Shown here in pieces: positions 16,636-25,339 of a stretch of 32,586 nucleotides of DNA (its first letter is position 1; each line of letters begins with the position of its first letter). The stretch is from NCBI GenBank assembly GCA_964384025.1, contig CAYLJJ010000082.1:1-32586 (forward strand). Reading direction: 5' to 3'. This DNA comes from CAYLJJ01 sp964384025. GTDB taxonomy: Bacteria; Myxococcota_A; Bradymonadia; UBA7976; UBA1532. Position numbers and translations under genes: made by a program. Under the pieces are notes generated by a model that saw only the letters and a list, made by a program, of their open reading frames with translations, was not told where the DNA came from and did no database searches.

Positions 16636-17109
16636 ATGCGCCTCTCACTCTGCTTTCTGCTCCTCAGCCTCTCCCTCCCTGCGCTGGCTCAGGAGCGCCC
16701 AGGGGAGCACCTCCTTGACGCCATCGACATTCGCCTGAACCCAGAGAATCTCCAGGCGATGGGGGTTGATCAAGCGATGGCCAGCCGCATCCTCCTGGAT
16801 GAAACTCAGAGCCGCTATCGTCGTGTCCGTGCCATGAGCGCTCTCTGTATTTTGGGTGGTGAGGGCCTACGCCAGAAGCTACTGGACCGCCTCCAGGATA
16901 GAGACGCAGAGCTACGCATCCAGGCGGTGATCCACTTTGTGCGCAGATTTGGCCCTGAGGATCCTCAGGGAGTCGAACATCAACTCAGGGCTTTTAAGAG
17001 TGAGGAGAAGCCGCTGCTTCGGATGATCGATGATGAGCTTAAGCGGCTCAAGCAGCGGCTCAAGCAGCAGGCTAAGGAATCACTCGAAAATTCTTCAGAT
17101 AGGCCCTAA
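16636..17109 (+). CDS. Small secreted HEAT-like repeat protein
   Basis: 157 aa. A signal peptide ends at ALAQ (about residue 19) with no lipobox. Residues of about 60-150 form HEAT-like helices (RYRRVRAMSALCILGGEGLR, DRDAELRIQAVIHFVRRFG), followed by a Lys/Arg-rich helix. The ATG is 1 nt after the stop of the metzincin-like gene. It may act as a scaffold or partner in the periplasm; function not recognised. Confidence 0.65.
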   Translation: MRLSLCFLLLSLSLPALAQERPGEHLLDAIDIRLNPENLQAMGVDQAMASRILLDETQSRYRRVRAMSALCILGGEGLRQKLLDRLQDRDAELRIQAVIHFVRRFGPEDPQGVEHQLRAFKSEEKPLLRMIDDELKRLKQRLKQQAKESLENSSDRP

Positions 17110-17112
17110 GCC

Positions 17113-18012
17113 TTGAGCGCGCTTGGGCAGGCTCAGGCCCTGATCCGTCGTGCTGTGGCGTTGCGAGCGGAGATCCCTGAGCTGAGCAGGCTGCTGGAGT
17201 CGCCCTCAGCGGCGCTGCGGCTCTTTGACAGCGGAGGCGATGGTCTCCCTGGATTGGTGATTGAGCGTTTTGGCGGGGCGCTGCGAGCCTCAGGGCCTCT
17301 CCACTGCGCCACGCACCTCCCTGCCATCCGCAAAGCCTTTCCATCTGATCAGCTCTTCTGGCGCTTTAGCCACAAAGAGCAGGGCGGCCCCGATGAGGGG
17401 GGGCGTCTCATTCAGGAGGGGGGGCTCAGCTATGCAGTCCAGCTCCAAGGCAGCCGCAACACTGGCCTCTTCCTCGATGCTCGCCCCGCTCGCGCCTGGG
17501 TAGGCGCTCACAGTCGGGATCGTCGTATCCTCAACCTCTTCGCCTTCACCTGCTCCTTTGGACTCAACGCCGTAGCGGGAGGCGCCAAGGCCTGTAGCAA
17601 TGTTGATCCGGTCCCAGGGGTCCTCAAGAGAGGCCGTGAGAACCATCGCCTCAACGATCTGCCTGTAGATGGCCGCAGCTTCTGGAGAGAGGATGCCTTA
17701 AACGCTCTCCGTAAGGCGCGGCGCTCTGGGGCGCGCTTTGATGGGATCATCTTAGATCCACCCCCCAAGCCCAGCGGAGGGCGACGAGGTCGCCGGATTC
17801 AGATCGAACAAGCCCTTGATCCCCTCCTTCAGGCTTGTCTGGCGGTCTCAGCTCCAGGGGGCTGGCTCCTGCTCCTCGCCGCAGGGCGCTTCCCCTCCAC
17901 AGCGGAGATCGAAGCCCGCCTTGGAGAGCCCATCTGGAGAGGGACAAGCGGAGCTGATTTTCGCCCCCAGGGGGAGCGAGAGCCGCTTAGAGCCCTGGCC
18001 TTTCAGCTCTGA
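17113..18012 (+). CDS. RlmI/RlmK-like class I SAM-dependent rRNA methyltransferase
   Basis: 299 aa from a TTG start 3 nt after the previous stop; no ATG or GTG lies close by, and the N-terminus matches the family after this point. Features: GDGLPGLVIERFG typical of the RlmI N-terminal region, the QGSRNTGLFLDARPARAWV segment, SAM motif I ILNLFAFTCSFGLNAV, and the catalytic DPPPKPSGG. RlmI makes m5C1962 in E. coli 23S rRNA. This protein is about 100 residues shorter and lacks the N-terminal PUA domain, so target site is uncertain. It sits tightly between an exported protein and a lipoprotein, an unusual place for a housekeeping enzyme. Confidence 0.8.
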   Translation: MSALGQAQALIRRAVALRAEIPELSRLLESPSAALRLFDSGGDGLPGLVIERFGGALRASGPLHCATHLPAIRKAFPSDQLFWRFSHKEQGGPDEGGRLIQEGGLSYAVQLQGSRNTGLFLDARPARAWVGAHSRDRRILNLFAFTCSFGLNAVAGGAKACSNVDPVPGVLKRGRENHRLNDLPVDGRSFWREDALNALRKARRSGARFDGIILDPPPKPSGGRRGRRIQIEQALDPLLQACLAVSAPGGWLLLLAAGRFPSTAEIEARLGEPIWRGTSGADFRPQGEREPLRALAFQL

Positions 18013-18049
18013 AAGAGTGATCCTGCGCTCACCAAAGAGAAGGACCTCC

Positions 18050-18997
18050 ATGAGATATCTGCCCCTTATCGCCCTCCTCCTTCTGGCTTGTAACGATGAT
18101 GATGATGTCGCCTCTTCAGAGGTGGGAGTCTCAGAAGACAGCGCGGCGCAGCCCCAAGACAGCGCGACTCAGGACGCGGCCCTCTTGGATGAGGGACTTC
18201 AAGATGGCAGCGTCCCTCAACTGGACGCCGATCCCAGCTGTCGCCATTGGCTCGCCTCTCTAGAGGGGCAGATCATCGATGAAGAGGGGCAGGGGATCGA
18301 AGGGGCCAAGGCTCAGCTCTGTGTACGCGCAGATCCCAGCGGTCGCCTTGACTGCCTGCGGCCAGGTACCACCGATGCCGATGGCCATTTTTATGTTGAG
18401 GTGCTGGAGAGCAAGCGCTGTGTTCAGGAGGCCGCCATGCGGATCATCAAGGTGGGTGGGGAGTACGCTAACAGCTACTGCCATCTAGAGTTGACTGAGG
18501 AGCGACAGCTCTCTCTTGAGGAGGGGCTTCAGCTTTTCAAGGTCCAGAGCGTCGAGGGCTTGCCCCCTGAGGCTGATCCAGGTCAGCTCCGCACGGTGAG
18601 CTTCCCTGAAGGTCTGGAGCTGGAGCTGAGCCCTGAGGCGATCTATACAGGCAGCAGCTCAGGCTATGGAGAGCTGGCGGGGCGCCTCATCTCCCCGATC
18701 CCTCCTCTCTGCCACCAGCAGGAGCGCCCCACTTTGGATGGCATCTATCTCTTCGCTCCTGAGGCTGACTTAGAGACGCCTGCCTCCTTGAGGCTCCCCA
18801 TCGAGGCCCCTGATGGGAGCCGCGTTCAGCTCTCTGTCTTGGGAGGGCTAGAGTGCAGCTTGGCTGATCAAACACATCTCCCCGAGGCGACCTGGGCGCC
18901 CTTCTTTGAGGGAGAGGTCAATGGAGGGATCCTGGAAGCTCAGGGGCTTGATGGTCTACCCTGCTTAAACTGGCTGGGATACCGCTTGCTGCCCTAA
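18050..18997 (+). CDS. Lipoprotein with carboxypeptidase-regulatory-like domain
   Basis: 315 aa. The open frame extends further upstream, but the ATG at 18050 has AAGGA at the right distance and gives a textbook signal peptide with lipobox LLAC (Cys14) and an NDDDD run. Residues of about 70-135 (LEGQIIDEEGQGIEGA ... GTTDADGHFYVEV) are a CarboxypepD_reg-like beta-sandwich. The rest is beta-rich with several Cys pairs. No enzyme motif. 37 nt after the rRNA methyltransferase; probably same transcript. Confidence 0.75.
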   Translation: MRYLPLIALLLLACNDDDDVASSEVGVSEDSAAQPQDSATQDAALLDEGLQDGSVPQLDADPSCRHWLASLEGQIIDEEGQGIEGAKAQLCVRADPSGRLDCLRPGTTDADGHFYVEVLESKRCVQEAAMRIIKVGGEYANSYCHLELTEERQLSLEEGLQLFKVQSVEGLPPEADPGQLRTVSFPEGLELELSPEAIYTGSSSGYGELAGRLISPIPPLCHQQERPTLDGIYLFAPEADLETPASLRLPIEAPDGSRVQLSVLGGLECSLADQTHLPEATWAPFFEGEVNGGILEAQGLDGLPCLNWLGYRLLP

Positions 18998-19127
18998 GCG
19001 AATTTTTGAGAGTCGTGCCACAGAAAACCATATAGGACTCCTCAACAACCCGATAAATTCTGCACTTTTACATCCCGGATTAAAATTTGCTTGCCGCGCG
19101 GCCTCGACATTTTTGAGGGAGGTCAAG

Positions 19128-22100
19128 ATGCGTGTCCAGCTCAGATTTTTTTTGTTCTTTCTCCTTTTTTGGGCCTGTAGCGACGGGGACTCTGACCCTG
19201 TAGCTGAGGACCTGCCCCCAGAGCAGAGCCAAGCCCAGGGAATAGAGATTGAAGAGTCGGCCCTCAGCGCTCGACTGGGTGCTGAACAAACCTTCATTAA
19301 GATCCCCATCAAGAAGCGCTTAGAGGGGCTCCTAGAGGGCCGCGCCAAGGTAGAGCTGATCGGCATCGCTGAGGCCGAGGTGGTAGCGGCTGGGAACGTC
19401 GCTTTCTCCATCGAAGGGCGAACGGGAGAGGTTGAGGTCCCTGTGGACTTTATCGCCCCTGAGGATTGGTCTGAGCTGGGCGGCTATGTGATCCGCTATC
19501 GCGTCGAGGGGGGGCCAGAGAGCCTTTGGGGGCGACGCTCGCTCTTCACCGCCGCCGCGCGGGTAGAGCTTCAGCTCCTGGGGCCAGACACGCTACGCAC
19601 CAACACGACCACCCATCTGCGTCTTATCGCTCAGGACCCAGGCACAGGCGAAGCCCTCACCGAGCTTCCGGTGAGCCTCCACCTGCTCCAAGATGAAGAG
19701 GAGATCCTGCTCGCGGAGACCCTAACCGACCGCTTTGGGAACGCTGACTTGGCTCTCAGCCCAGGAGATGAGTTGGCGGGCGCTGGAGAGCTGCTCCTCC
19801 GAGTAGAGACCGCGGCAGGGCAGCAGCGCATCAGCGCTCCTGTGGTGCTGGAGCGCGCCACCCGTATCCTGCTCACCACCGATAAGCCCATCTACCAGCC
19901 AGGACAGATCATTCACCTGCGAGCCCTCGCGCTGCGGCGCCCTGAGCTTCAAGCGGACGCAGATCAGGACATCACCTTTGAGATCTCCGACGCCAAGGAC
20001 AATAAGCTGGAGCGCTTTAGCCTGCGCACAGATGAGTTTGGCGTCGCCTCAGCTCAGTTTCAGATCGCTCGCGAGGTCAATATGGGCTCTTGGCGTATCG
20101 CTGCCCTTATGGCGGGCGCTGAGACAGAGAAGAACGTCACCGTAGATCGCTATAGTCTCCCCAAGTATGACCTGGACCTAGAGCTGGATCGCCAAGTCTA
20201 TCTGGCGGGCAGCACCCTGATGGGCACCGTTCACGCCCGCTACTTCTTTGGTCAGGCGGTCGAGGGACAGATTCGGGTTGAGGGGGCCACTCACGATGTC
20301 GCCCGGACCCTCTTCGCAGAGGTGCAGGGTGAGACCAATGAGGAGGGCCTCTTCCAGTTTGAGATGCAGCTCCCTCCCTATATGGTGGGCCTGCCTCTTG
20401 AGCAGGGCGGCGGTCTCGTCGAGCTGAGCGTCCATGCCACCGACAGCGCCGGTCAGGAGCGCAGCCTGAGCCGGACTCTAAGGATCGCCAGCGCCGCCAT
20501 CGAGACGGTGGTGGTCCCTGAGAGCGGTGAGCTGGTCCTGGGCCTCCTCAACCAGCTCCTGATCCGCTGCACCGACGCCGCTGGCCGCCCTCTGGCAGCT
20601 TCTCACAGCCTGACCCTCAATGGAGAAGCCCTGGAGGGCTTTGAGACCGACGAGAGTGGCCTCGCCTCTGTCTCAGTGCAGGTCTCAGAGCCTGAACTGA
20701 GGGGGCGAATCATCAGCGTAGATGGACAAGGCAATGAAGTGGAGCAGGAGTTGAACCTCCGCGCGGGTCCAGGTCAAAGCGAGGGGGCGGTCCTTCTGCG
20801 CACAGATAGGGCCCTCTATAAAATCGGTGAGGAGATCGAGATCGAAGTGGAGACCATCGGGGCTCCCGATCTGATCTTCCTGGATGTGATCAAGGGCGGG
20901 CAAACCCTGCTCACCAAGGTCTTGGAGGCTGAAGAGGGGATCGCCCGAGATCTGCTCAACCTCAGCAGCGATCACAGCGGCGCTCTACAGCTAGATGCCT
21001 ATTATTTGGCCTTGGGCAGCAGCCTCAGGCGCGACAGCAAGCTGATCTATGTAGAGCCCGCCGATGGTTTGAGGGTAGAGGTCAGCGCAGATCGCTCTGA
21101 GTATCGCCCGGCAGAGGAGGCGGAGCTGACCTTCCAGATCCGCGACGCTGACGGCAACGGTCACGTGGCCGCCCTGGGCGTTCAGATCGTGGATGAAGCG
21201 GTCTTTAGCCTGATGGAGTTCCGCGCGGGTCTAGAGCGCCTCTATTTCCAGATCGAAGCAGAGCTGGCGGCCCCTCGCTATCAGATCGGCGTCCCTGGCT
21301 TGAACAGCATCGCTTCACAGCCCTCCCCTTCAGAGGATCCCGTCACCCAAGATGAAGCTCGCCTCCTCTTCGCGGCGACAGAGCCCTCCAGCCTCCCTGG
21401 GATCTCGATCAACACCTACCGCCGCACTCAGGAGGGGCTGCTCGCGGTGATCAGGCCCTTTGTCTCCGCCATCGCTGAGGAGTTTTTAAACTCCCTGAGC
21501 GAGGGCTTTGAGGCGGGCTGGCTGACTGAAGAGAACCTATTGGTGGTGGTTGAGCAAGAGGTTCGCTCTCTCTACGATCCTTGGGGCAAGAGCCTCCAAG
21601 CCCGCGTCGAACATAACCAACTCATCCTCTTGAGCGCGGGTCCCGATGAGCGCTTTGAGACCGCTGATGATGTAGAGCTGCGCTATGACACTTGGCAGCT
21701 CCGTTACCGAAATCGAAACCCTGGTCAGGGCGTGGACTTCGATGAAGATGGAGATGGAGATTTCTTTGATAATGCTGAGGCTGGAGCGGGAGGCGCTGGA
21801 GGGGCAGCTCCACCCAGCCCAGAGGATCCCAGCGCAGCCAATGAGCACGGTGACAGCGGCGCAGAGCGCCCCCGAGTTCGCCGCTACTTCCCTGAGACCC
21901 TCCTCGTCGAGCCTTCGCTCATCAGCGGCCCCGACGGGGTAGCCAAGCTGAGCGTGCCCCTGGCCGACAGCATCACCACCTGGAGAGTGACCAGCTTGGT
22001 CAACAGCGTTGATGGCCTCCTGGGCTCCAGCGAGTCGGGCATCCGTGTATTCCAGGACTTTTTTGTGGATATCGACTTCCCCGCCACCCTCACTCGAGGC

Positions 22101-23975
22101 GATATGTTCTCGGCGCCCGTCGCCATCTACAACTATCTGGATGAGCCCCAGACCGTGCGCCTGGAGGTACAGGAGGCGGAGTGGTTCAGCTTAGAGGGAC
22201 CAGCGGTGATCGAGCTGGAGCTGGAGCCGGGCGAAGTGCAGGGCGCGCGCATCCCCCTACAAGTTGAGAAGGTGGGCCTCCATGAGCTGACCATCTTTGC
22301 GATGGGCAGCAGCCTGCAAGACGCCGTAGCCCGCAAGGTCCTGGTGGAGCCCGACGGTCAGAAGGTCGAAGAGGTGGTCTCTGGGCGCCTTGAGGGAGAG
22401 GTCTCCAAGCTGGTTCAGATCCCCGCCGGAGCGGTAGAGGGATCAGGTAAGCTCCTGATCAAGCTCTACCCTGGCCTCTTCTCCTCGGTGGTGGAGGGCC
22501 TGGATGGAATCCTACGGATGCCCTCAGGCTGCTTTGAGCAGACCTCCTCCAGCACTTGGCCCAATGTCTTAGTCGCGCGCTATATGGCAGATACAGACTC
22601 TGGGACTCCTGAGACCCTCTTACAAGCCCATGAGTACATCAACACCGGCTATCAGCGCCTCCTCACCTTTGAGGTGAACGGCGGCGGCTTTGAGTGGTTC
22701 GGCAACGATCCTCCCCACGAGGTCCTCACCGCTTATGGGCTCCTTGAGTTCAGCGATATGGCTGAGGTCCGCTTGGTAGACGCGCAGATGCTGGCTCGTA
22801 CACGAGCTTGGCTCCTGGGACAGCAGCAGGGGGATGGACATTGGCAGGCCAGCCGAGGCTTGGACGAGACCGGCAACCTGACCGATCCAGTGACGATCAC
22901 CGCCTATGTCGCCTTCGCCCTGGCCGCTGCTGGAGAGCAGGGCGCTGCTCTTGATCGCGCCCGAAGCTACCTGGAGAGCAATCTAGGAGAGATGGGCACC
23001 TACAGCTTGGCCCTCTTCGCCAACTTTATGGTCGCCTACGCCCCCAACGATCCCCTCACAAGGCGCCTGCTGACAGATCTGGGTCGTCAGGTTCAAGAGA
23101 GCATCCAGGGGCAAGAGGGTCTTATACCTGCGCACTGGGAGACCGATGAGCAGACCACCACCTATGGCAGCGGCGAGCCCGCTTGGATCGAGACCACCGC
23201 GCTGGCGACCCATGCCCTCTTGGTGGCGGGCGCAGAGCCGGGCATCACCACCGCCGCTCTGGATTGGCTGATCTCCCGTAAGAGCGGCCATGGCGGTTGG
23301 GGCTCCACCGCTGGGACAGTCTGGACCATCAAGTGTCTCTTGGCCGCCCTCCGAGCGGGGCAGGACTCAGAGGCCAATGGGAGCATCCGTGTCCTCCTGG
23401 ATGGCGTTGAGCAGGCTCAGTTTGAGTTGAGCCCAGAGACCAGCGACATCATGCGCCAAGCTGATCTCAGCGAGCAGCTCACCCCAGGCCAGCCTCAAGA
23501 GGTTCAGATCCTCATGGAGGGTGAGGGCAACCTGCATTATGGCGTGCTGAGCATCCATCATCAGCCCTGGGAGGAGGCTCCTCCTGCCGAGGGTCCTCTG
23601 AGCATCGAGGTCAGCTATGATCGAACCCATCTGGCGGTGGATGACATGGTGACGGTGCAGGTGGATGTCTCCAACAACGACATCAGCTATGCCGACATGG
23701 TGATGGTCGATCTGGGCATTCCTCCCGGCTTTGAGCTGCTGCGCAGCGACGCTGATCTCCTCGTGGAGCAGGGGATCATCAGCCGCTATGAGGCCACTGA
23801 GCGCCAACTCCTCCTCTACTTCACCGCCATCGCCCCTGATGAGCCGGTCCACTTTGAGTATCGCATCATCGCCCGCCACCCCATCCGAGCCCAGGCGCCT
23901 CGAAGCCGCATCTATAGCTATTACAACCCTGACGTAGGCTCCAGCGCTGAGCCTGTCGATATTGAGGTTGACTGA
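19128..23975 (+). CDS. Lipoprotein alpha-2-macroglobulin family protease inhibitor with thioester
   Basis: 1615 aa. A TTG at 19113 is in frame, but the ATG at 19128 has GGGAGG 5 nt upstream. Lipobox LLFWAC (Cys17). Macroglobulin (MG) domains fill the first ~700 residues, with TDKPIYQPGQ, the classic MG marker. The bait-region part near 21700-21850 contains a DEDGDGDFFD calcium-loop-like motif and an Ala/Gly/Pro-rich stretch. A2M core: TTWRVTSLV. The thioester site GCFEQ is intact (Cys1135; Gln three residues on), so it can trap proteases covalently. The thioester domain continues as an alpha-toroid and ends in a receptor-binding-like beta domain. Bacterial A2M proteins protect the periplasm or surface from foreign proteases. 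No PBP1C gene, a common partner, is nearby. Confidence 0.92.
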   Translation: MRVQLRFFLFFLLFWACSDGDSDPVAEDLPPEQSQAQGIEIEESALSARLGAEQTFIKIPIKKRLEGLLEGRAKVELIGIAEAEVVAAGNVAFSIEGRTGEVEVPVDFIAPEDWSELGGYVIRYRVEGGPESLWGRRSLFTAAARVELQLLGPDTLRTNTTTHLRLIAQDPGTGEALTELPVSLHLLQDEEEILLAETLTDRFGNADLALSPGDELAGAGELLLRVETAAGQQRISAPVVLERATRILLTTDKPIYQPGQIIHLRALALRRPELQADADQDITFEISDAKDNKLERFSLRTDEFGVASAQFQIAREVNMGSWRIAALMAGAETEKNVTVDRYSLPKYDLDLELDRQVYLAGSTLMGTVHARYFFGQAVEGQIRVEGATHDVARTLFAEVQGETNEEGLFQFEMQLPPYMVGLPLEQGGGLVELSVHATDSAGQERSLSRTLRIASAAIETVVVPESGELVLGLLNQLLIRCTDAAGRPLAASHSLTLNGEALEGFETDESGLASVSVQVSEPELRGRIISVDGQGNEVEQELNLRAGPGQSEGAVLLRTDRALYKIGEEIEIEVETIGAPDLIFLDVIKGGQTLLTKVLEAEEGIARDLLNLSSDHSGALQLDAYYLALGSSLRRDSKLIYVEPADGLRVEVSADRSEYRPAEEAELTFQIRDADGNGHVAALGVQIVDEAVFSLMEFRAGLERLYFQIEAELAAPRYQIGVPGLNSIASQPSPSEDPVTQDEARLLFAATEPSSLPGISINTYRRTQEGLLAVIRPFVSAIAEEFLNSLSEGFEAGWLTEENLLVVVEQEVRSLYDPWGKSLQARVEHNQLILLSAGPDERFETADDVELRYDTWQLRYRNRNPGQGVDFDEDGDGDFFDNAEAGAGGAGGAAPPSPEDPSAANEHGDSGAERPRVRRYFPETLLVEPSLISGPDGVAKLSVPLADSITTWRVTSLVNSVDGLLGSSESGIRVFQDFFVDIDFPATLTRGDMFSAPVAIYNYLDEPQTVRLEVQEAEWFSLEGPAVIELELEPGEVQGARIPLQVEKVGLHELTIFAMGSSLQDAVARKVLVEPDGQKVEEVVSGRLEGEVSKLVQIPAGAVEGSGKLLIKLYPGLFSSVVEGLDGILRMPSGCFEQTSSSTWPNVLVARYMADTDSGTPETLLQAHEYINTGYQRLLTFEVNGGGFEWFGNDPPHEVLTAYGLLEFSDMAEVRLVDAQMLARTRAWLLGQQQGDGHWQASRGLDETGNLTDPVTITAYVAFALAAAGEQGAALDRARSYLESNLGEMGTYSLALFANFMVAYAPNDPLTRRLLTDLGRQVQESIQGQEGLIPAHWETDEQTTTYGSGEPAWIETTALATHALLVAGAEPGITTAALDWLISRKSGHGGWGSTAGTVWTIKCLLAALRAGQDSEANGSIRVLLDGVEQAQFELSPETSDIMRQADLSEQLTPGQPQEVQILMEGEGNLHYGVLSIHHQPWEEAPPAEGPLSIEVSYDRTHLAVDDMVTVQVDVSNNDISYADMVMVDLGIPPGFELLRSDADLLVEQGIISRYEATERQLLLYFTAIAPDEPVHFEYRIIARHPIRAQAPRSRIYSYYNPDVGSSAEPVDIEVD

Positions 23976-24064
23976 GGGAGCCACTCAAGAGCTGAAGCCG
24001 TAATAGGTCTTTAGCCTCTAGAGGTTCTCAACAAGAGAATTCCCACAACTCTAAGACCTCCAGC
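23976..24064. other. Intergenic spacer between alpha-2-macroglobulin and the DGR locus
   Basis: No gene is seen. It contains small inverted repeats (CCTCTAGAGG; TTCTC-AACAA-GAGAA) that could help end the plus-strand transcript, but neither is followed by a T-run. It is the left border of the convergent DGR locus. Confidence 0.4.
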
Positions 24065-24148
24065 ACCTCTAACTTTTGTTTTGCCCACCGAAACCTCTAA
24101 CTTTTGTTTTGCCCACCGAAACCTCTGACTTTTGTTTTGCCCACCAGC
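24065..24148. repeat. Three tandem 28-bp direct repeats at the 3' edge of the DGR locus
   Basis: Units at 24065-24092 and 24093-24120 are identical; 24121-24148 differs by one base inside and by its last three bases. The core TTTTGTTTTGCCCACC is in all three. There are no spacers, so this is not a CRISPR array. It lies just after the hairpin array downstream of VR1 (minus-strand sense). Confidence 0.85.
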
Positions 24149-24149
24149 A

Positions 24150-24247
24150 CCAGCGTCTTAGACGCTGGCACTTGCTCCAGCACCAGCGCTTCCAGCACTG
24201 GCACTTGCTCCGCTGCCTCTGGCAGCTCCGCCGCCGCCTCTGGCGGC
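24150..24247 (-). repeat. Array of four 3-nt-loop hairpins downstream of VR1
   Basis: Plus-strand coordinates: CCAGCGTC/GACGCTGG (24150-24168, loop TTA), CCAGCGCT/AGCACTGG (24183-24201, loop TCC), GCTGCC/GGCAGC (24212-24226, loop TCT) and GCCGCC/GGCGGC (24233-24247, loop TCT). The one non-Watson-Crick pair is A-C on the plus strand but G-U on the minus strand, so the structure is best formed by the target gene's sense strand. It begins 30 bp after the VR. In Bordetella phage BPP-1 a hairpin just after the VR boosts mutagenic homing. Confidence 0.75.
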
Positions 24248-24257
24248 TCCGCCGCCT

Positions 24258-25049
24258 TTACCGCTCCGCTACTTGACCTCGGGCAAGGCGGAAGCCCAGG
24301 AAGTCGTAGCGGACGCCCGGAGGGAGCCAGTTGCGGGAGGCTGCGCGCGCATTGCGCGCGTGGTTGTCCCACGAACCGCCACGAACGACACGCTTGGCGC
24401 CAAACTCTGGACCTTGGGGATCAATCGCAGCATTTGCTTGGTAAGAACTCCAGTAATCCTGGCACCACTCCCAGACATTGCCATGCATATCGTAGAGGCC
24501 CCAGGGGTTGGCCGCCAACCCAGCGACTGGATGAGTTTTGCTTTCGCTGTTTCCTGAATACCAAGCCACCCGAGCCAGATCAGCTTCTGTGTCTCCCGAC
24601 CAATAAAGAGTCTCTGTGCCCGCCCGACAGGCATACTCCCACTCAGCTTCGCTGGGCAGACGAACATCTAGACCTGGGATCTCTTTGTTCAAAGCTTGGA
24701 TAAAGCCTTGGGCCTCATCCCAACTTACCTGCTCCACTGGACGTTCAAGACCCTTGAATTCACTGGGGTTATTACCGAGCACCGCGCTCCATAATGCTTG
24801 AGTCACTGGAGTCGCGCCCAGCCAGTAACCCTGGGTTAAGTTGACATGGTGTTGAGGCCCCTCATCATCCCAACGCCCCGGCTCAGCCTCGGGTGAACCC
24901 ATCAGAAAGCTTCCAGGGGGTATCCAACGCAGCCGATGGCTCACCCCCCTCACCGCGAAGGCGACAAAGAGACCAAAGCGATCTTCACCCCACTCTACCG
25001 CCCAAGGCTCAGGGTGACCTGTCCGAGCTATAGCAGGCAGTTGATTCAT
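24258..25049 (-). CDS. DGR target 1: stand-alone FGE/SUMF1-like (C-type-lectin fold) protein ending in variable region VR1
   Basis: 263 aa, a single FGE-sulfatase domain: RLRWIPPGSFLMGSP, EGPQHHVNLTQGYWLG, PVTQALW, LPSEAEWEYACRAGT, GLYDMHGNVWEWCQDYW, RGGSW and terminal LGFRLARG. Residues of about 217-257 are the variable region. The Cys pair that binds copper in real formylglycine-generating enzymes (GGS-x-x-C ... C) is absent; those positions are N/H/A residues lying in the VR, so it is almost certainly a binding protein, not an enzyme. The ATG at 25049 is preferred over an adjoining TTG; GAGAG lies 6 nt upstream. No signal peptide, so it acts in the cytoplasm. It follows RT and TR and shares about 90 bp of near-identical sequence before the VR with target 2, suggesting duplication. 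Confidence 0.93.
   Translation of the reverse strand: MNQLPAIARTGHPEPWAVEWGEDRFGLFVAFAVRGVSHRLRWIPPGSFLMGSPEAEPGRWDDEGPQHHVNLTQGYWLGATPVTQALWSAVLGNNPSEFKGLERPVEQVSWDEAQGFIQALNKEIPGLDVRLPSEAEWEYACRAGTETLYWSGDTEADLARVAWYSGNSESKTHPVAGLAANPWGLYDMHGNVWEWCQDYWSSYQANAAIDPQGPEFGAKRVVRGGSWDNHARNARAASRNWLPPGVRYDFLGFRLARGQVAER
24278..24401 (-). repeat. DGR variable repeat VR1 (124 bp)
   Basis: Same length as TR with no gaps. By hand alignment it differs at 11 positions, all at adenines of the TR coding strand (T on the plus strand as given). Changes include AAC to GAC, TAC to TCC, AAC-CAT-CCA to CTC-CCT-CCG and GAC-AAC to GAC-TTC. The 23 bp at the 3' end, nearly free of adenine, are unchanged and would serve as the IMH-like homing tract. 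VR1 ends five codons before the stop. Confidence 0.96.
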
Positions 25050-25215
25050 CAAATGCTCTCAAATCTATGGGAAAAAGCGGGCCACCGGTGAACGGTCGAG
25101 GGCGCTTCTGCTGCCCCTACTGGTACACCGGCGCCCATTTGGTTTTCGCCGACCCCAACGGAGTCGGACGCGATGCAGGTCTGGTCAGTCAGCTCCTGGC
25201 TTGGAGCCGATTGCG
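25050..25215 (-). ncRNA. Spacer downstream of TR, probable part of the TR RNA
   Basis: This stretch joins TR to target gene 1. It holds hairpins in minus-strand sense: CCGACTCC-GTT-GGGGTCGG (25149-25167; 8 bp with one G-U) and GCTCC-AAGCCA-GGAGC (25191-25206). In BPP-1 the ~140-nt spacer 3' of TR is needed to prime adenine-mutagenic cDNA synthesis, so this region is the candidate equivalent. A reading frame crosses TR and spacer (25049-25378), but it lacks any FGE N-terminal part and is not believed to be a gene. Transcript ends are not known. Confidence 0.55.
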
Positions 25216-25339
25216 CTCGGGCAAGGCGGAAGCCCAGGTTGTCGTTGCGGATGCCTGGATGGTTCCAGTTGCGGTAGGCTGCGCGCGCATTGCGCGCGTG
25301 GTTGTTCCACGAACCGCCACGAATGACACGCTTGGCGCC
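25216..25339 (-). repeat. DGR template repeat TR (124 bp)
   Basis: It lies 42 bp after the RT stop codon. In coding sense it is rich in AAC/AAT codons: the translation would contain GGSWNNHARNAR and NWNHPGIRNDN. It has 25 adenines; 20 lie in 13 codons where a change alters the amino acid (seven AAY codons, six with one A), giving 4^20, about 10^12, DNA variants. None of those 13 codons can become a stop. The exception is one AAG near the 5' end, unchanged in both VRs. 19 of 25 adenines are changed in at least one VR; no other base is changed. Confidence 0.97.

Noticed and set aside
18998..19127. Promoter with TTGAGA and CATATA spaced by 17 bp before the alpha-2-macroglobulin gene
   Set aside because: The -10 candidate matches only half of the consensus, and other AT-rich stretches in the gap score similarly, so no call is supported.
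24065..24148. Short CRISPR array
   Set aside because: The 28-bp units are directly adjacent without spacers, only three copies, and no cas genes are present.
24150..24247. Intrinsic terminator(s) after target 1
   Set aside because: The hairpins are GC-rich but no T-run follows on the minus strand, and the same array occurs within the operon after VR2, where termination would cut off HRDC and RT.
24258..25049. Functional formylglycine-generating enzyme for the sulfatase-like protein at the left edge
   Set aside because: The active-site Cys pair is missing and lies within the variable region, the sulfatase-like protein shows no CxPxR site, and the two are 22 kb apart.
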